DNA from: Pirellulales bacterium
GTDB taxonomy: Bacteria; Planctomycetota; Planctomycetia; Pirellulales; JACPPG01
Direction: 5' to 3'
DNA: 64,000 bases
Assembly (NCBI GenBank): GCA_035546535.1
Contig: DASZWQ010000033.1
Span: 1 to 64,000, forward strand
The translations under genes and the position numbers were made by a program. The notes beneath the pieces were generated by a model. It was not told where the DNA came from. It saw only the letters and a program-made list of their open reading frames with translations, and searched no databases. Positions within the stretch are counted from its first letter, which is position 1, and each line of letters begins with the position of its first letter. Positions 8,654 to 17,889 of this stretch are shown here, piece after piece.

Positions 8654-9508
8654 CTAGCGTGCCGCCGTTACATTTGCTTCCGGAAGGTCGGTGACCGGCG
8701 GCGTTCGGCGGACGACGCGCGCGTGAGATCGCTGCAGGAAAACGACGAATGCTCCGATCGCGATCATGGTCACCACTCCCAGGCCGCGCACCATGTTCAT
8801 GATGCTGGCCGAGTAACGGCCCAGTGCCGCGTCGTAGTGAAAGCAATACAGCAATATCTGATCGACGGGCGAGCCGATCTGGAGATTCGCAGCCTCGACC
8901 AGCCCCAGCCGCAGGTCCCGGCCCGAGTAGTTCACGTCGTAGAAGTAGCGCGACGCGCGGCCTTCTGGTGTCAGGATCACGATGCCAGCAGCGTGGAGGA
9001 ACTGGTTTTGTGCCGGATCGAACCGGTAGCGAAACCCGACGGCATCGGCCACGCGATGAATCTGCTCCTCGGTTCCGGTAAGGAAATGCCAGCCGGCGGC
9101 GGCGCCCGGCCGCGCGTAGCGCAAGATGTAGCTCTCCTTTTTGCTCGCCGCCAGGCGCCAATCCTCGCGCGGATCGAAGCTGATCGTGACCACCTGAAAA
9201 TCGCGGCCCGCGTCGAGCTTCATTTCCAACATCCCCTGCACCAGGCCATTGAGCACGAGCGTGCACAAACGAGGGCATTGGTAGTAGGCCAGCACGAGGA
9301 TGACGGGCTTGCCGTGGAAGTAATCGGTCAACTGCACGGACCGGCCGGCTTCGTCCGTGAACTCCGCATCCAATGGCACCTGCTGGTTCAGACGCTGATC
9401 GAAGCCAACGCCCTGCAGCGCGGCCGGCACCGCCTGCGCGCTACGAAACAGGCTGGCAATGATGGCAGCCGCCAGCGCCGCGCACGCTATTTGTCGCCGC
9501 GCATCCAT
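8654..9508 (-). CDS. SCO1/SenC-type copper chaperone, membrane anchored
   Basis: A 284-residue SCO1/SenC-family thioredoxin-fold protein that would insert copper into the CuA site of CoxB. The metal-binding CPRLC motif lies in YYQCPRLCTLVLNGLVQGML, and the later metal-ligand histidine is probably in NQFLHAAGIVIL. There is an N-terminal signal (MDARRQIACAALAAAIIASL, cleavage around SAQA) and an unusual C-terminal membrane helix (VVTMIAIGAFVVFL) followed by a basic tail. The start overlaps the preceding gene's end by 22 bases. Placement directly upstream of coxB fits copper delivery to that subunit. Confidence 0.9.
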   Translation of the reverse strand: MDARRQIACAALAAAIIASLFRSAQAVPAALQGVGFDQRLNQQVPLDAEFTDEAGRSVQLTDYFHGKPVILVLAYYQCPRLCTLVLNGLVQGMLEMKLDAGRDFQVVTISFDPREDWRLAASKKESYILRYARPGAAAGWHFLTGTEEQIHRVADAVGFRYRFDPAQNQFLHAAGIVILTPEGRASRYFYDVNYSGRDLRLGLVEAANLQIGSPVDQILLYCFHYDAALGRYSASIMNMVRGLGVVTMIAIGAFVVFLQRSHARVVRRTPPVTDLPEANVTAAR

Positions 9509-10026
9509 CGGGGAGGCTCCGCGTACCGTGTTCCTGAGTTCGATTCCCCACCGCCGACCAGGCCGAAGGCTTTCTCGGGCGGGCTCGCGTCCTCTTCTTC
9601 GGGCAACGATTTCACGACCAGTTTCATCGCCGCCTCGATGGGTATTCGAACGTAGTCGTTCTCGTTAGTGGTGCCATAAGAATGAAGCGCGCGCTCCCTG
9701 GCCAACTGCGCGCCGAATACGTTCGGATGAACTTCGGTTTCGTAATCCAGCAGATCAAGGCGCGGCGGACGCGGCTTGGCCTCGGCCGGAAAGCTGTAAT
9801 TCGAGCCGGCAGCCACCTCGTTCGTTGCCTGGTCACGAGTCGCCAAAAACCATCTTCCGATGACCATCACGGCCGCGAACACGACCGCGATCCCGCACAA
9901 CACCAAGATCACGCCGAACGGCGAGACTTGCGATTCGTCGAAGCGCACGTCGTCATGCCGCCTGACGCCGTCGGGCGGAGCGCCGCTGTCGCTGTCGTTC
10001 GATTGGCGAGCCGAATCGTCAGCCAT
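9487..10026 (-). CDS. Conserved single-anchor protein of the ActF-SCO interval
   Basis: A 179-residue protein without a named function. It has a polar N-terminal tail (residues 1-32, many Asp and Ser), one membrane helix (about 35-58, PFGVILVLCGIAVVFAAVMV), then a soluble part containing RLDLLDYETE and the block LHSYGTTNENDYVRIPIEAA, followed by a Pro/Glu-rich tail. A similar block ending in RIPI with a following helix occurs, from memory, in small proteins beside cytochrome oxidase genes in other phyla, which suggests a role in oxidase assembly or supercomplex linking. The ATG at 10026 overlaps the actF stop by eight bases, so it is translated with the operon. Confidence 0.75.
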   Translation of the reverse strand: MADDSARQSNDSDSGAPPDGVRRHDDVRFDESQVSPFGVILVLCGIAVVFAAVMVIGRWFLATRDQATNEVAAGSNYSFPAEAKPRPPRLDLLDYETEVHPNVFGAQLARERALHSYGTTNENDYVRIPIEAAMKLVVKSLPEEEDASPPEKAFGLVGGGESNSGTRYAEPPRWMRGDK

Positions 10027-11230
10027 GGGCCAGCGCCTCGTCGCGGGCAACTTCCTCGAGATCAATCTCCCGAAGCAGGAAGGCCTGTTCGTAGTTCATG
10101 TCGTACACTGGCAGTAACGGACGTCGTGCAAGAAGCCACGTGAAGGATGCAAACCATATACCGCCGAGCGCCAGCGGCGTCAGTAGGTCGACCCAGTGAT
10201 TGGCCCAGCCCGGCATGTTCAAAAGCGGTCCCACCTGGGCGTACGTGGCAACCAACTGGCCTGTGAAGACCAGGGCGGCGACGGCCGACAAAGCGCGCGG
10301 GCTTTGCTTCACCACGCGCAGCAGCAGCAAGAAAAAGGGAAGCACGAACTGAAACAGTAGAAGGATCGCGCCGGCCACGCCCCAACCGTCGCGCCAGCGC
10401 ACCAAATACCAGACGTTGTCGTGCGGCAGATCGGCCATCCACACGAGCATGAATTGAAACCACGCCAGGTAGGCCCACAGCGTTAACATGGTCAACAGCA
10501 AGCTGCCTAGATCGGTCACGGCTTTGCTGGAAACGATGTGCTCGAATTCCGGCGTCACCACCAACCAGGCGCCGATCACGACGCACAGCGAATACGCCGA
10601 AAGCACCTGATTGGCGAACATCACGGGCCCCAAGGCCGTCGAAGTGAACCCGCGCGCAAGCGACATGATCCAATCGATCGAGGCAAAGTGAACCGTGACT
10701 CCGAGCGCCAACAGCCCGAAGCCACTCACCTTGTACGCGCGCCAGAAGCGGCGGACGTTGGGCGACGAATCCTGCCCGCGCGACCAACGTGTCAAGAGAG
10801 CCGTCAAGACCAGCCACACGACGAAGTACCCGGCGGCACGGCCGAAGAAGAACGACGGTTCCAAGTAGTGCCGCCAGAAGTCTGACGTGCTGGGCGACGG
10901 TTCGGCCTCGATGCTGGCCCAGGGATAGATTTGCCTCAGGCCAATAACGAGCGGAATCGCAAGCGCCGCAACGAGCGGCAGCGTTCGCATCTGGGCCTCG
11001 GCGATCCGGCGAATGTAAAGCCCCCACACGCCGCCGGTTAGATTGTGAATCATCACCAGGGCCATTCCTCCCAACGACAATCCCAGCACGACCAGCCAGG
11101 CATACAAATACGCGCGCAGAAACGACGGCCAATTCCACACGGCGCCGATAGCGCAGCCGACCGCCGCGGCCGCGGCAATCAGCAGTGCGTATCGCGAGAG
11201 CCTTCGCATCGTTTGCACCACGGCATTCAT
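10019..11230 (-). CDS. actF: Alternative complex III subunit ActF, NrfD-like quinone-binding
   Basis: A 403-residue integral membrane protein with about ten helices, the second and shorter NrfD/PsrC-like subunit of alternative complex III. Recognisable parts are the N-terminal helices with WNWPSFLRAYLYAWLVVLGLSLGG and MIHNLTGGVWG, the ALAIPLVIGLRQIYPWA segment, VHFASIDWIMSL, and AYLAWFQFMLVWMADLPHDN. In characterised complexes ActC and ActF form the membrane core that binds quinol. The ATG at 11230 overlaps the actE stop (ATGA). Order and identity match the actABCDEF clusters known from Rhodothermus, Flavobacterium and planctomycetes. Confidence 0.93.
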   Translation of the reverse strand: MNAVVQTMRRLSRYALLIAAAAAVGCAIGAVWNWPSFLRAYLYAWLVVLGLSLGGMALVMIHNLTGGVWGLYIRRIAEAQMRTLPLVAALAIPLVIGLRQIYPWASIEAEPSPSTSDFWRHYLEPSFFFGRAAGYFVVWLVLTALLTRWSRGQDSSPNVRRFWRAYKVSGFGLLALGVTVHFASIDWIMSLARGFTSTALGPVMFANQVLSAYSLCVVIGAWLVVTPEFEHIVSSKAVTDLGSLLLTMLTLWAYLAWFQFMLVWMADLPHDNVWYLVRWRDGWGVAGAILLLFQFVLPFFLLLLRVVKQSPRALSAVAALVFTGQLVATYAQVGPLLNMPGWANHWVDLLTPLALGGIWFASFTWLLARRPLLPVYDMNYEQAFLLREIDLEEVARDEALAHG

Positions 11231-11994
11231 GGCGTGTCACCTCTCGCGGTGGCCGCGCCGTCGGATGATGAGTGGTTCTGCGCCAAGCTCGTCGACAAGG
11301 CCTTTTCCATTTCCGGCGTCAACGCGCTGCGCGGAAAGTGCTGGCTCAATTGCAGCGCGCGCACATACGCCACGATGGCCCACCGATCGGCTGGCGGAAT
11401 CTGGTCGGCATACGAAGGCATGGAACCGTAGCCCTCGGTAATGATGGCGAAGATCCGACCCGCCGGCGCGTTACGAAGTCGATCGATGTGGTACGAAGGG
11501 GGCGGCGTGTAGCCACGCTCGACGATCCGCCCGCGCCCCGTGCCCAGCGGATCGTGACAGACGACGCAATAGATCATGTACCGGTTGTAGCCGTGCTCGA
11601 TCATCGACTCGCTGACTTCGACCGGGAAACGATCGACGAATGCGCTGTTCTCCGCAAAATCGCTCGCCGCGGCGCCGCTTTGTGGTAACGGCTGCCGATC
11701 CTGGTTCTCCTCTGGCGGTGGCTCGGCAGGCGCGGCGGCCTCGACCGGTGGTTGATCTACACGACCGGTGAAGAACGCCCGATCGATGCGCAAGTGGCCG
11801 CGGGCCACGGTATAGCGGAGCGGAGGACGGGCCGAGCGGCCGTCGTCAAAAAAATCACTCTTCTCAAGCGTCTTGTAACTGGGCTGCGCGGCCATCTTTT
11901 GCTGGCATCCGGAAATCGGGATCACGGCCGCACACAGAATCCCGGTGGACAGGATCAAGCGATACCAGGAAGTAGAAATCTCGCGCGCCACCAT
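11227..11994 (-). CDS. actE: Alternative complex III subunit ActE, monoheme cytochrome c lipoprotein
   Basis: A 255-residue periplasmic cytochrome c. The signal ends in an ISGC lipobox (LSTGILCAAVIPISGC), so it is probably lipid anchored. A Pro/Glu/Gln-rich linker follows (residues about 85-125). The cytochrome domain has one heme motif, CVVCH, and a distal Met candidate in ITEGYGSMPSYADQI. It would pass electrons from complex III to the oxidase. I take ATG 11994, eight bases after the actD stop; the frame is open to 12060 but that would overlap actD and bury the signal peptide. The stop overlaps the actF start. Confidence 0.92.
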   Translation of the reverse strand: MVAREISTSWYRLILSTGILCAAVIPISGCQQKMAAQPSYKTLEKSDFFDDGRSARPPLRYTVARGHLRIDRAFFTGRVDQPPVEAAAPAEPPPEENQDRQPLPQSGAAASDFAENSAFVDRFPVEVSESMIEHGYNRYMIYCVVCHDPLGTGRGRIVERGYTPPPSYHIDRLRNAPAGRIFAIITEGYGSMPSYADQIPPADRWAIVAYVRALQLSQHFPRSALTPEMEKALSTSLAQNHSSSDGAATARGDTP

Positions 11995-12001
11995 GATCCG
12001 T

Positions 12002-12628
12002 TCACCCCGCGTCGTGTTGCGAAGACACCGTGACGCCGCCTTCGCCTGACTCTTGTTCATCGCCCGACTCGGGCTCTTCCAGCGCTTCGGGAGCGATGGG
12101 AACCAGCATGACGTCGCCGTACGGGTCGAGGCTTCTAAGAAACTCGGCCGTTTTATCCAGATCGAACAGCGGATCCTCGGCTTCGATGCACAAGAAGAAG
12201 CGATCCTGGCTGGCCCGCACGAATTCCGGAACGTTGAATACCGGGTGGTTCGGATGCGGCAGCGCGTTGAGCACGATCATGGTCATGAACGCCGCCAGCG
12301 AAGCAACCAGCACCATCAACTCGAACGCAACCGGCATGAAGGCGGGCCAACTGTTGTAGGGCTTGCCGCCGGAGTTAAAGCGATAGTTGATCGCCATCGC
12401 GTAGTACTGCATGCCGAAGCCCGTTGCCGCGCCGACCAGTCCGGCGATCAGCACGACCGACGGAATGCGCGAACGCTTCATGCCGAGCTCCGTCGCCAGG
12501 CCTTCGACCGTATAGGGCGTGTAGGCGTCCATCAGCCGGTAGCCGGCCCGGCGCGCTTTGCGCGTCGCGGCCAGCACCGCATCGGGCGTCAGGAATTGGA
12601 CCATCAGGCCGTGGTATTTGAGATACAT
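12002..12628 (-). CDS. actD: Alternative complex III subunit ActD (DUF3341)
   Basis: A 208-residue membrane protein of the DUF3341 type. It has an N-terminal soluble part resembling VLAATRKARRAGYRLMDAYTPY, then two helices (SVVLIAGLVGAATGFGMQYYA and FELMVLVASLAAFMTMIVL), and a C-terminal soluble part with HPVFNVPEFVRASQDRFFLC that faces the same side. The acidic tail is extended compared with many homologues. The ATG at 12628 shares a base with the actC stop (TGATG). ActD has no cofactor in known structures and is structural. Confidence 0.92.
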   Translation of the reverse strand: MYLKYHGLMVQFLTPDAVLAATRKARRAGYRLMDAYTPYTVEGLATELGMKRSRIPSVVLIAGLVGAATGFGMQYYAMAINYRFNSGGKPYNSWPAFMPVAFELMVLVASLAAFMTMIVLNALPHPNHPVFNVPEFVRASQDRFFLCIEAEDPLFDLDKTAEFLRSLDPYGDVMLVPIAPEALEEPESGDEQESGEGGVTVSSQHDAG

Positions 12629-14043
12629 CAGGCGCGCCCCACTTCCGACCCATGCGCGCCGGGCAATAGCGCCTGGGTTTCGGAGATCGACATCAAAGGC
12701 AGATACCGAACGAACAGCAGGAACGGCACCATGAAGAAACCGATCGAGCCGGCGAATGTGAGGATGTCCCACAAGGTCGGCTTGAAGAATCCCCACGACG
12801 ACGGCAGAAAATCTTCGCTCAGGCTGCTGGTGACGATCATGTACCGCTCGAGCCACATGCCGACCAGCACCAGCAACGAAACGCCAAACAGCACTGCCTG
12901 GTTGCGGCGCAGGGCTCGGATCCATAGCAGCTGCGGAACAATCGTGTTGCACGAGAAGAGAATCCACACGAACCAGCCGTACTTGGCGAAATCGGTCAGC
13001 CGGTACCAATAGACGTGCGTGTCGTAAACATCTCCGCCGTAGTACGTCACGGTTTGTTCGGAAAGGTATCCGTACGACGTGACCAGGCTTGTCACCAGCA
13101 GCAGCTTTCCCATCACGTCCAAATGATCGCGCGTGATGAACTCCTGCACGCCGTAGGCAACGCGAATCGGAATGCACAGCACGAGAACCATCGCGAAGCC
13201 TGAGAGAATGGCGCCCGCGACGAAATAGGGAGGAAAGACCGTTTCGTGCCAGCCCGGCACCAGCGACGACGCAAAGTCGGAGCTCACGACCGAATGCACC
13301 GAGACCACCAGCGGCGTGGCCAGGCCGGCCAGCAGCAGATACGTCGTCTCGTAACGGTGCCAATGCCGGGCCGAGTTGCGCCACCCCATCGCCAGCACGC
13401 CATAGAACGATCGCCAGGCGGTCGACGACGAACGGTCGCGCAGCTTCGCCAGGTCGGGGATCATTCCCATGTACCAGAACAACAGCGACACCAATAAATA
13501 GGTCGAGACCGCAAACACGTCCCACACCAGCGCGCTGCGAAACTGGGGCCACAGTCCCATCGTGTCGGGATAGGGCAAGAGCCAATACAAAAACCAGGGG
13601 CGGCCCAAGTGCAAAAGCGGAAAAAGACCGGCGGTCATCACGGCGAAGACCGTCATCGCTTCGGCCAGCCGATTGATCGACGTGCGCCACTTCTGGTGCA
13701 TCAGCAGAAGAAACGCCGAGATCAGCGTGCCCGCATGGCCGATACCGATCCACCACACGAACGACGTAATGGCAAAGCCCCAGGCCACCGGAACGTTGAT
13801 GCCCCAAATGCCGACGCCGCGGACCAATAAATACGTCACGACACCCGCAAACAATGTCGACAGACCTCCGCCGACGAGAAACAGCGCCCACCACCAGGGG
13901 CGCGGTCGCGGCGCGGTGACGAGCGAGGTGATTTTGTCGCTGACGCTCGCCACGGAATGCTCGGTGGGCACGTACTGCGGCTTTAACCCGTAGCGCTCCA
14001 GCTCTTCCTGCGAGATCGTCACGGGCGCGGCGTCGACTCCCAT
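12628..14043 (-). CDS. actC: Alternative complex III subunit ActC, NrfD-like quinone-binding
   Basis: A 471-residue integral membrane protein of the NrfD/PsrC family with about ten helices, the main quinol-binding subunit of alternative complex III. The soluble N-terminus (about 60 residues) leads into PWWWALFLVGGGLSTLFAG, then WGFAITSFVWWIGIGHAGTLISAFLLL with the conserved GHAGT motif, LGRPWFLYWLLPYP, and VVSVHSVVSSDFASSLVPGWH, all family landmarks. The ATG at 14043 shares a base with the actB stop (TGATG). The frame stays open upstream inside actB, but only the 14043 start gives the family N-terminus. Confidence 0.95.
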   Translation of the reverse strand: MGVDAAPVTISQEELERYGLKPQYVPTEHSVASVSDKITSLVTAPRPRPWWWALFLVGGGLSTLFAGVVTYLLVRGVGIWGINVPVAWGFAITSFVWWIGIGHAGTLISAFLLLMHQKWRTSINRLAEAMTVFAVMTAGLFPLLHLGRPWFLYWLLPYPDTMGLWPQFRSALVWDVFAVSTYLLVSLLFWYMGMIPDLAKLRDRSSSTAWRSFYGVLAMGWRNSARHWHRYETTYLLLAGLATPLVVSVHSVVSSDFASSLVPGWHETVFPPYFVAGAILSGFAMVLVLCIPIRVAYGVQEFITRDHLDVMGKLLLVTSLVTSYGYLSEQTVTYYGGDVYDTHVYWYRLTDFAKYGWFVWILFSCNTIVPQLLWIRALRRNQAVLFGVSLLVLVGMWLERYMIVTSSLSEDFLPSSWGFFKPTLWDILTFAGSIGFFMVPFLLFVRYLPLMSISETQALLPGAHGSEVGRA

Positions 14044-17000
14044 CACGCACCCTCCAGCTCGGGATTGGGATTTCGCAGCGCCGCCATGTACGTCGTGCGC
14101 GGGAAAGTATTGAGTTCCGCAAGCAGAGAGTAGTCCAGCGGCGAATCCTTGCACTGCGCCACGGCGCTCGATGCGTCGTTGATATCGCCGAACGTGATGG
14201 CCCGCGCCGGGCAAGCCGCTTGACAAGCGGTGACGACATCGCCGTCGCGGAGCGGTCGGCCGGCGGCCTCCGCATGAATTTCCGCCTGGCGGATACGCTG
14301 CACGCAGTACGTGCATTTCTCCATCACGCCCCGGCTGCGCACGGTGACGTCGGGGTTGTACTGCATCCGCAGCGGCACCGTTTCGAAGTCGGCGAATGCC
14401 AGGAAATTGAAGCGCCGCACCTTGTACGGGCAGTTGTTCGAGCAAAACCGCGTCCCCACGCAGCGGTTGTAAACCATCTCGTTCAAGCCCTCGGCGCTGT
14501 GCACCGTGGCCGCGACCGGGCAAACGTATTCGCACGGCGCATGCTCACAATGCATGCAGGGAACCGGCTGGAAATGAAATTCCTCGGGCGATTCCGGCGC
14601 TCCCTTGATGTAGCGATCGACGCGTATCCAATGCATCTCGCGGCCGAAACTCACTTGCTCCTTGCCGACGACCGGGATGTTGTTCTCCGCCTGGCAGGCA
14701 ACGACGCAGGCATTGCAACCGATGCATGCCGTGGTATCGATCGACATGCCCCATTTGTGCTTGGGCGGGCTGTAATCGTACGGTTCGTACAAGCTCCCGC
14801 GCGGTGGCCGGCCGACCTTGCCGATCGATCCGCGTGGCTCCTCTTCCTGTTCGGCGATCTCGTGCGGGTGCTGCTGATAGTCTTCTAGTGTTCCCGCGCG
14901 AATCGGCGCGCGCTCGGCCATCGTCTGATGGGCCTGCGTGCAGGCGAGCGGATAGGTTCTGTCCAGCTTTTCGACCACAAGTCCCGAAGCGAACCACGGC
15001 GCCTCGCTGGTCCGCAATCGATAGGCGTTGAAGCCCTCGGTCGAATGCCACTGTCCGCCGGCACGCGCGGCGTGCTGTTGACCATAGCCCAGGTAGACCG
15101 TGATCGAACCGTCGGCGTGTCCCGGCATGATCCACGCGGGAGCCTCCACTTGCCGATCGCCCAATTGCAGGCGCAACATGCTGACGCTGTAGCCGCCATG
15201 TTCTCCGCCGTGCTCGAAGTGAGGATATGCGACGCCGAGCTCGGCGGCCGTGCGCGGACTGACAAGCGCTGCATTGTCCCACGTCAATTTCGTGATGGGC
15301 TTGGGCAGTTCCTGCAGCCAACCGTTGTTGGCGTAGCGGCCATCGTGAATGGTGGGATCGGCCTGGAAAGCAATCTCTAGCGCGCCCGCCGCCGCCGGGG
15401 AAGTCGCGTTGCGAAGTGCTGCTGCCCGTTGTTGCCAGTCGGAAGCGAGTCGCACTTCCAGTGGTGACGAGGCGGAATCGGCGAACAAACCATCATGAAG
15501 TACGGTTTGCCACTGGTCGTCGAAGGTCGCGGGACGCTCGTCGGACGTTGCTTCTTGGCGCGCGCTGCTTTGCGCGTGCCAACACGCGTACACGAGCTCG
15601 CGGCCTTCCGCGCCGCGGTTTCCTGATAAGGCGGCGATGACTTCGTGCGCCGATCGCCCTTGGTAAAGCGGTGCGATGAGTGGTTGAACGATGGACGTCG
15701 TGCCGTCGAATGCGCGTGCATCACTCCATGCCTCCAGATAATGGGTTTCCGGCAAGTGCCAGGTGCACCGCCGGGAGGTTTCGTTTTCGTAATGGCTAAG
15801 GTGAAAGCTCGTGCCCACCCGGTCGAGCGCCGCCGCGAAATCGACGTCGGCCGGCGCGTTGTAGGCTGGGTCGCCGCCAAGGATCAACAAGACGTCGACG
15901 CGGCGGCTTTGCATGTCATCAACCAGTTCGCGCAATTCTCGCTGTTCGTCAGTTGGCCGACACGCCACCGGCTTGATGTACCGCAACGTGCGACCGACGT
16001 TTCCCAATTGCTGGTTCATCGCGTGGGCGAGCAAGTGAACGAAGGCCGGCTGCCGGTGACCGGCCAGCACGAGGCATTCTCCCGCGTGCGCTTGCAGGTC
16101 GCGCGCGACGGCAGACGCCCACCCGGCATGTTCGTCGGCGATTTTCGCATCAACCTCCAGGCCCAACGTCGAAGCGACCGCCGCCGCGACCTGCTCCAGG
16201 TCTCGCATCCGCACGGCGAGGCGATGGTCGGCCTTCGCGCCGGTACAAGTCACTTCGGTTTCGACAACGTACAACCGGTTCATTGTCGCGTTGGGCGCCG
16301 TCTCGGCACTGGATCGAACCCGGCGAGCCGACATGAAGTCGTTGGCATACCGCACGTGGCCGGGACCACTCGTTAAGAAGTCATGATCCAGCGACAGCAC
16401 GACGCGGGCCGCTTGAAAGTCGCAGACGATGTCGACCGGTTGACCGAAGGCAATTTGCGCGGCTTGTCTTTCACCAGAGCGATCGACCGGCTCGTATTGA
16501 TGCCATCGGGCTGAAGGAAAGGCCTCTAGTAGCTGATCGATTTGCGAACCCAAAGTGGGCGAGTTCACCCGCCCGGTCAGGACTCGCAATCCAGACCCAC
16601 GTTTCGCGGTTTGATCGCGCATCGCGGCCTGCATGGCCGTGTCCGCATCGTCCCAGCCGCGAATCCGATCGCCGTGCATCACGGCTTGTAAGCGCAGTGG
16701 GTCGTAGAGCGAAAGAATGGACGCCTGGCAAAAGGCGTCCGTCGCGCCGAGACTCGCGGGGTGATCGGGGTTGCCTTCGATTTTCGTCGGCCGGCCCTCG
16801 TGCGTCTCCACCAACAGGCCCACGGCATCGCCATCGTGAACCATCGTCGTCGCGTAAAACAGCGGCACGCCAGGCAGCAGTTCCTCGGGCGGATGCGCGT
16901 AAGGCACGATCGTCCCTTGCGGAGCCGGCCTTACGGAGCAACCTCCAAGGCCCGCTAGCGCCAGCGAAGCACCCAGCAAACCGAGGAACTTGCGGCGGCT

Positions 17001-17174
17001 CAATCCGGCGGGCCAGATATCCGCGAGCGCCGCAAACTCCTGGCGCACGAACTCGTCGAAGGCTTCGCTATCGGCCAGCTCCTCCAGGCATTGCCAATAC
17101 GAGCGCCCGCTCGTGTCACGCAGCTTTCGCTGGATCTTGGCGAACATCGGGCTGAGCTGCTTGCGAGGATTCAT
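14043..17174 (-). CDS. actB: Alternative complex III subunit ActB, Mo-oxidoreductase-like plus Fe-S domain
   Basis: A 1043-residue fusion of a degenerate molybdopterin-oxidoreductase-like domain (residues about 70-770) and a ferredoxin-like domain (about 790-1000). The N-terminus has a twin-arginine type signal (SRRKFLGLLGASLALAGLGG) followed by Cys, a possible lipidation site. The cluster-binding sets CIGCNACVVACQ, CMHCEHAPCEYVC, CVGTRFCSNNC and CTYC with a distant CQAACP fit three 4Fe-4S and one 3Fe-4S cluster as in known ActB. In characterised complexes the Mo-like half carries no cofactor. ATG 17174 overlaps the actA stop (ATGA); the frame extends six codons further upstream. It wires quinol electrons to ActA and ActE. 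Confidence 0.95.
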   Translation of the reverse strand: MNPRKQLSPMFAKIQRKLRDTSGRSYWQCLEELADSEAFDEFVRQEFAALADIWPAGLSRRKFLGLLGASLALAGLGGCSVRPAPQGTIVPYAHPPEELLPGVPLFYATTMVHDGDAVGLLVETHEGRPTKIEGNPDHPASLGATDAFCQASILSLYDPLRLQAVMHGDRIRGWDDADTAMQAAMRDQTAKRGSGLRVLTGRVNSPTLGSQIDQLLEAFPSARWHQYEPVDRSGERQAAQIAFGQPVDIVCDFQAARVVLSLDHDFLTSGPGHVRYANDFMSARRVRSSAETAPNATMNRLYVVETEVTCTGAKADHRLAVRMRDLEQVAAAVASTLGLEVDAKIADEHAGWASAVARDLQAHAGECLVLAGHRQPAFVHLLAHAMNQQLGNVGRTLRYIKPVACRPTDEQRELRELVDDMQSRRVDVLLILGGDPAYNAPADVDFAAALDRVGTSFHLSHYENETSRRCTWHLPETHYLEAWSDARAFDGTTSIVQPLIAPLYQGRSAHEVIAALSGNRGAEGRELVYACWHAQSSARQEATSDERPATFDDQWQTVLHDGLFADSASSPLEVRLASDWQQRAAALRNATSPAAAGALEIAFQADPTIHDGRYANNGWLQELPKPITKLTWDNAALVSPRTAAELGVAYPHFEHGGEHGGYSVSMLRLQLGDRQVEAPAWIMPGHADGSITVYLGYGQQHAARAGGQWHSTEGFNAYRLRTSEAPWFASGLVVEKLDRTYPLACTQAHQTMAERAPIRAGTLEDYQQHPHEIAEQEEEPRGSIGKVGRPPRGSLYEPYDYSPPKHKWGMSIDTTACIGCNACVVACQAENNIPVVGKEQVSFGREMHWIRVDRYIKGAPESPEEFHFQPVPCMHCEHAPCEYVCPVAATVHSAEGLNEMVYNRCVGTRFCSNNCPYKVRRFNFLAFADFETVPLRMQYNPDVTVRSRGVMEKCTYCVQRIRQAEIHAEAAGRPLRDGDVVTACQAACPARAITFGDINDASSAVAQCKDSPLDYSLLAELNTFPRTTYMAALRNPNPELEGA

Positions 17175-17830
17175 CGATGGCACACGGTGCAACTTGTCAG
17201 CGCTTCCGGCGTGTCGATCTGGTATTCGGCAACGAGGCTCCGGCCGAGTTCCAACTGCTCACGCGGCTTCTCGTACTGCATGTCAAACACCTTGTCGCGC
17301 GGGCGCACTTCGCGCGCCGGATCCCGGTGGCAATCCAGGCACCACTTCATCAGCAACGTCGGCACCTGGTAGGTAAACGGCATGCGGTCGATTTCGCCGT
17401 GACACGTCGAGCAGCCAATCCCCTTGTGGATGTGGATGCTGTGATCGAAGTAAACGAAGCCGGGCAGGTTGTAGACCCGCTTCCACTCGATCGAGCGATT
17501 GTTGGCGTAGCTGGCGCGAACGGGCGCCAGCATTTGGCTGCCGACCCACATTTGCGAATGGCAATTCATACAGGTCTTCGTGGCCGGCATGCCCGCGAAC
17601 GACGCGGATTCGACGCTCGCGTGGCAGTAGCGACAATCAATTCCCAAGATCCCCACGTGATGTTCGTGACTGAACGGAATCGGCTGGACGGGCGCGACGC
17701 CCGCGGCCGTTCCGTACGACGAGCTGACGATCACGATGCCAACCCAGGTCGCCAGCGCCAGCAGCATCACGCCGCCGAGGATGCTCCCTTTCGAGCCGAC
17801 GTTCGTCCACCGATGGAAGGCTTGAGCCAT
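17171..17830 (-). CDS. actA: Alternative complex III subunit ActA, pentaheme cytochrome c
   Basis: A 219-residue membrane-anchored cytochrome with five heme motifs: CRYCH, CMNCH, CSTCH, CLDCH and CTVCH, the last at the C-terminus. One N-terminal helix (SILGGVMLLALATWVGIVIV) holds it in the membrane, and the HEHH near residue 53 and HSIHIHKG supply extra histidines as distal ligands. This is the expected pentaheme electron outlet of alternative complex III. The stop overlaps the actB start, and 59 bases separate its start from the upstream small membrane protein. Confidence 0.95.
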   Translation of the reverse strand: MAQAFHRWTNVGSKGSILGGVMLLALATWVGIVIVSSSYGTAAGVAPVQPIPFSHEHHVGILGIDCRYCHASVESASFAGMPATKTCMNCHSQMWVGSQMLAPVRASYANNRSIEWKRVYNLPGFVYFDHSIHIHKGIGCSTCHGEIDRMPFTYQVPTLLMKWCLDCHRDPAREVRPRDKVFDMQYEKPREQLELGRSLVAEYQIDTPEALTSCTVCHR

Positions 17831-17889
17831 CGCCGCTTGCTTTCAAACGTTTCCAAGGCGCGATGCCAGGGCGGCCTCACGCCTGCGAT

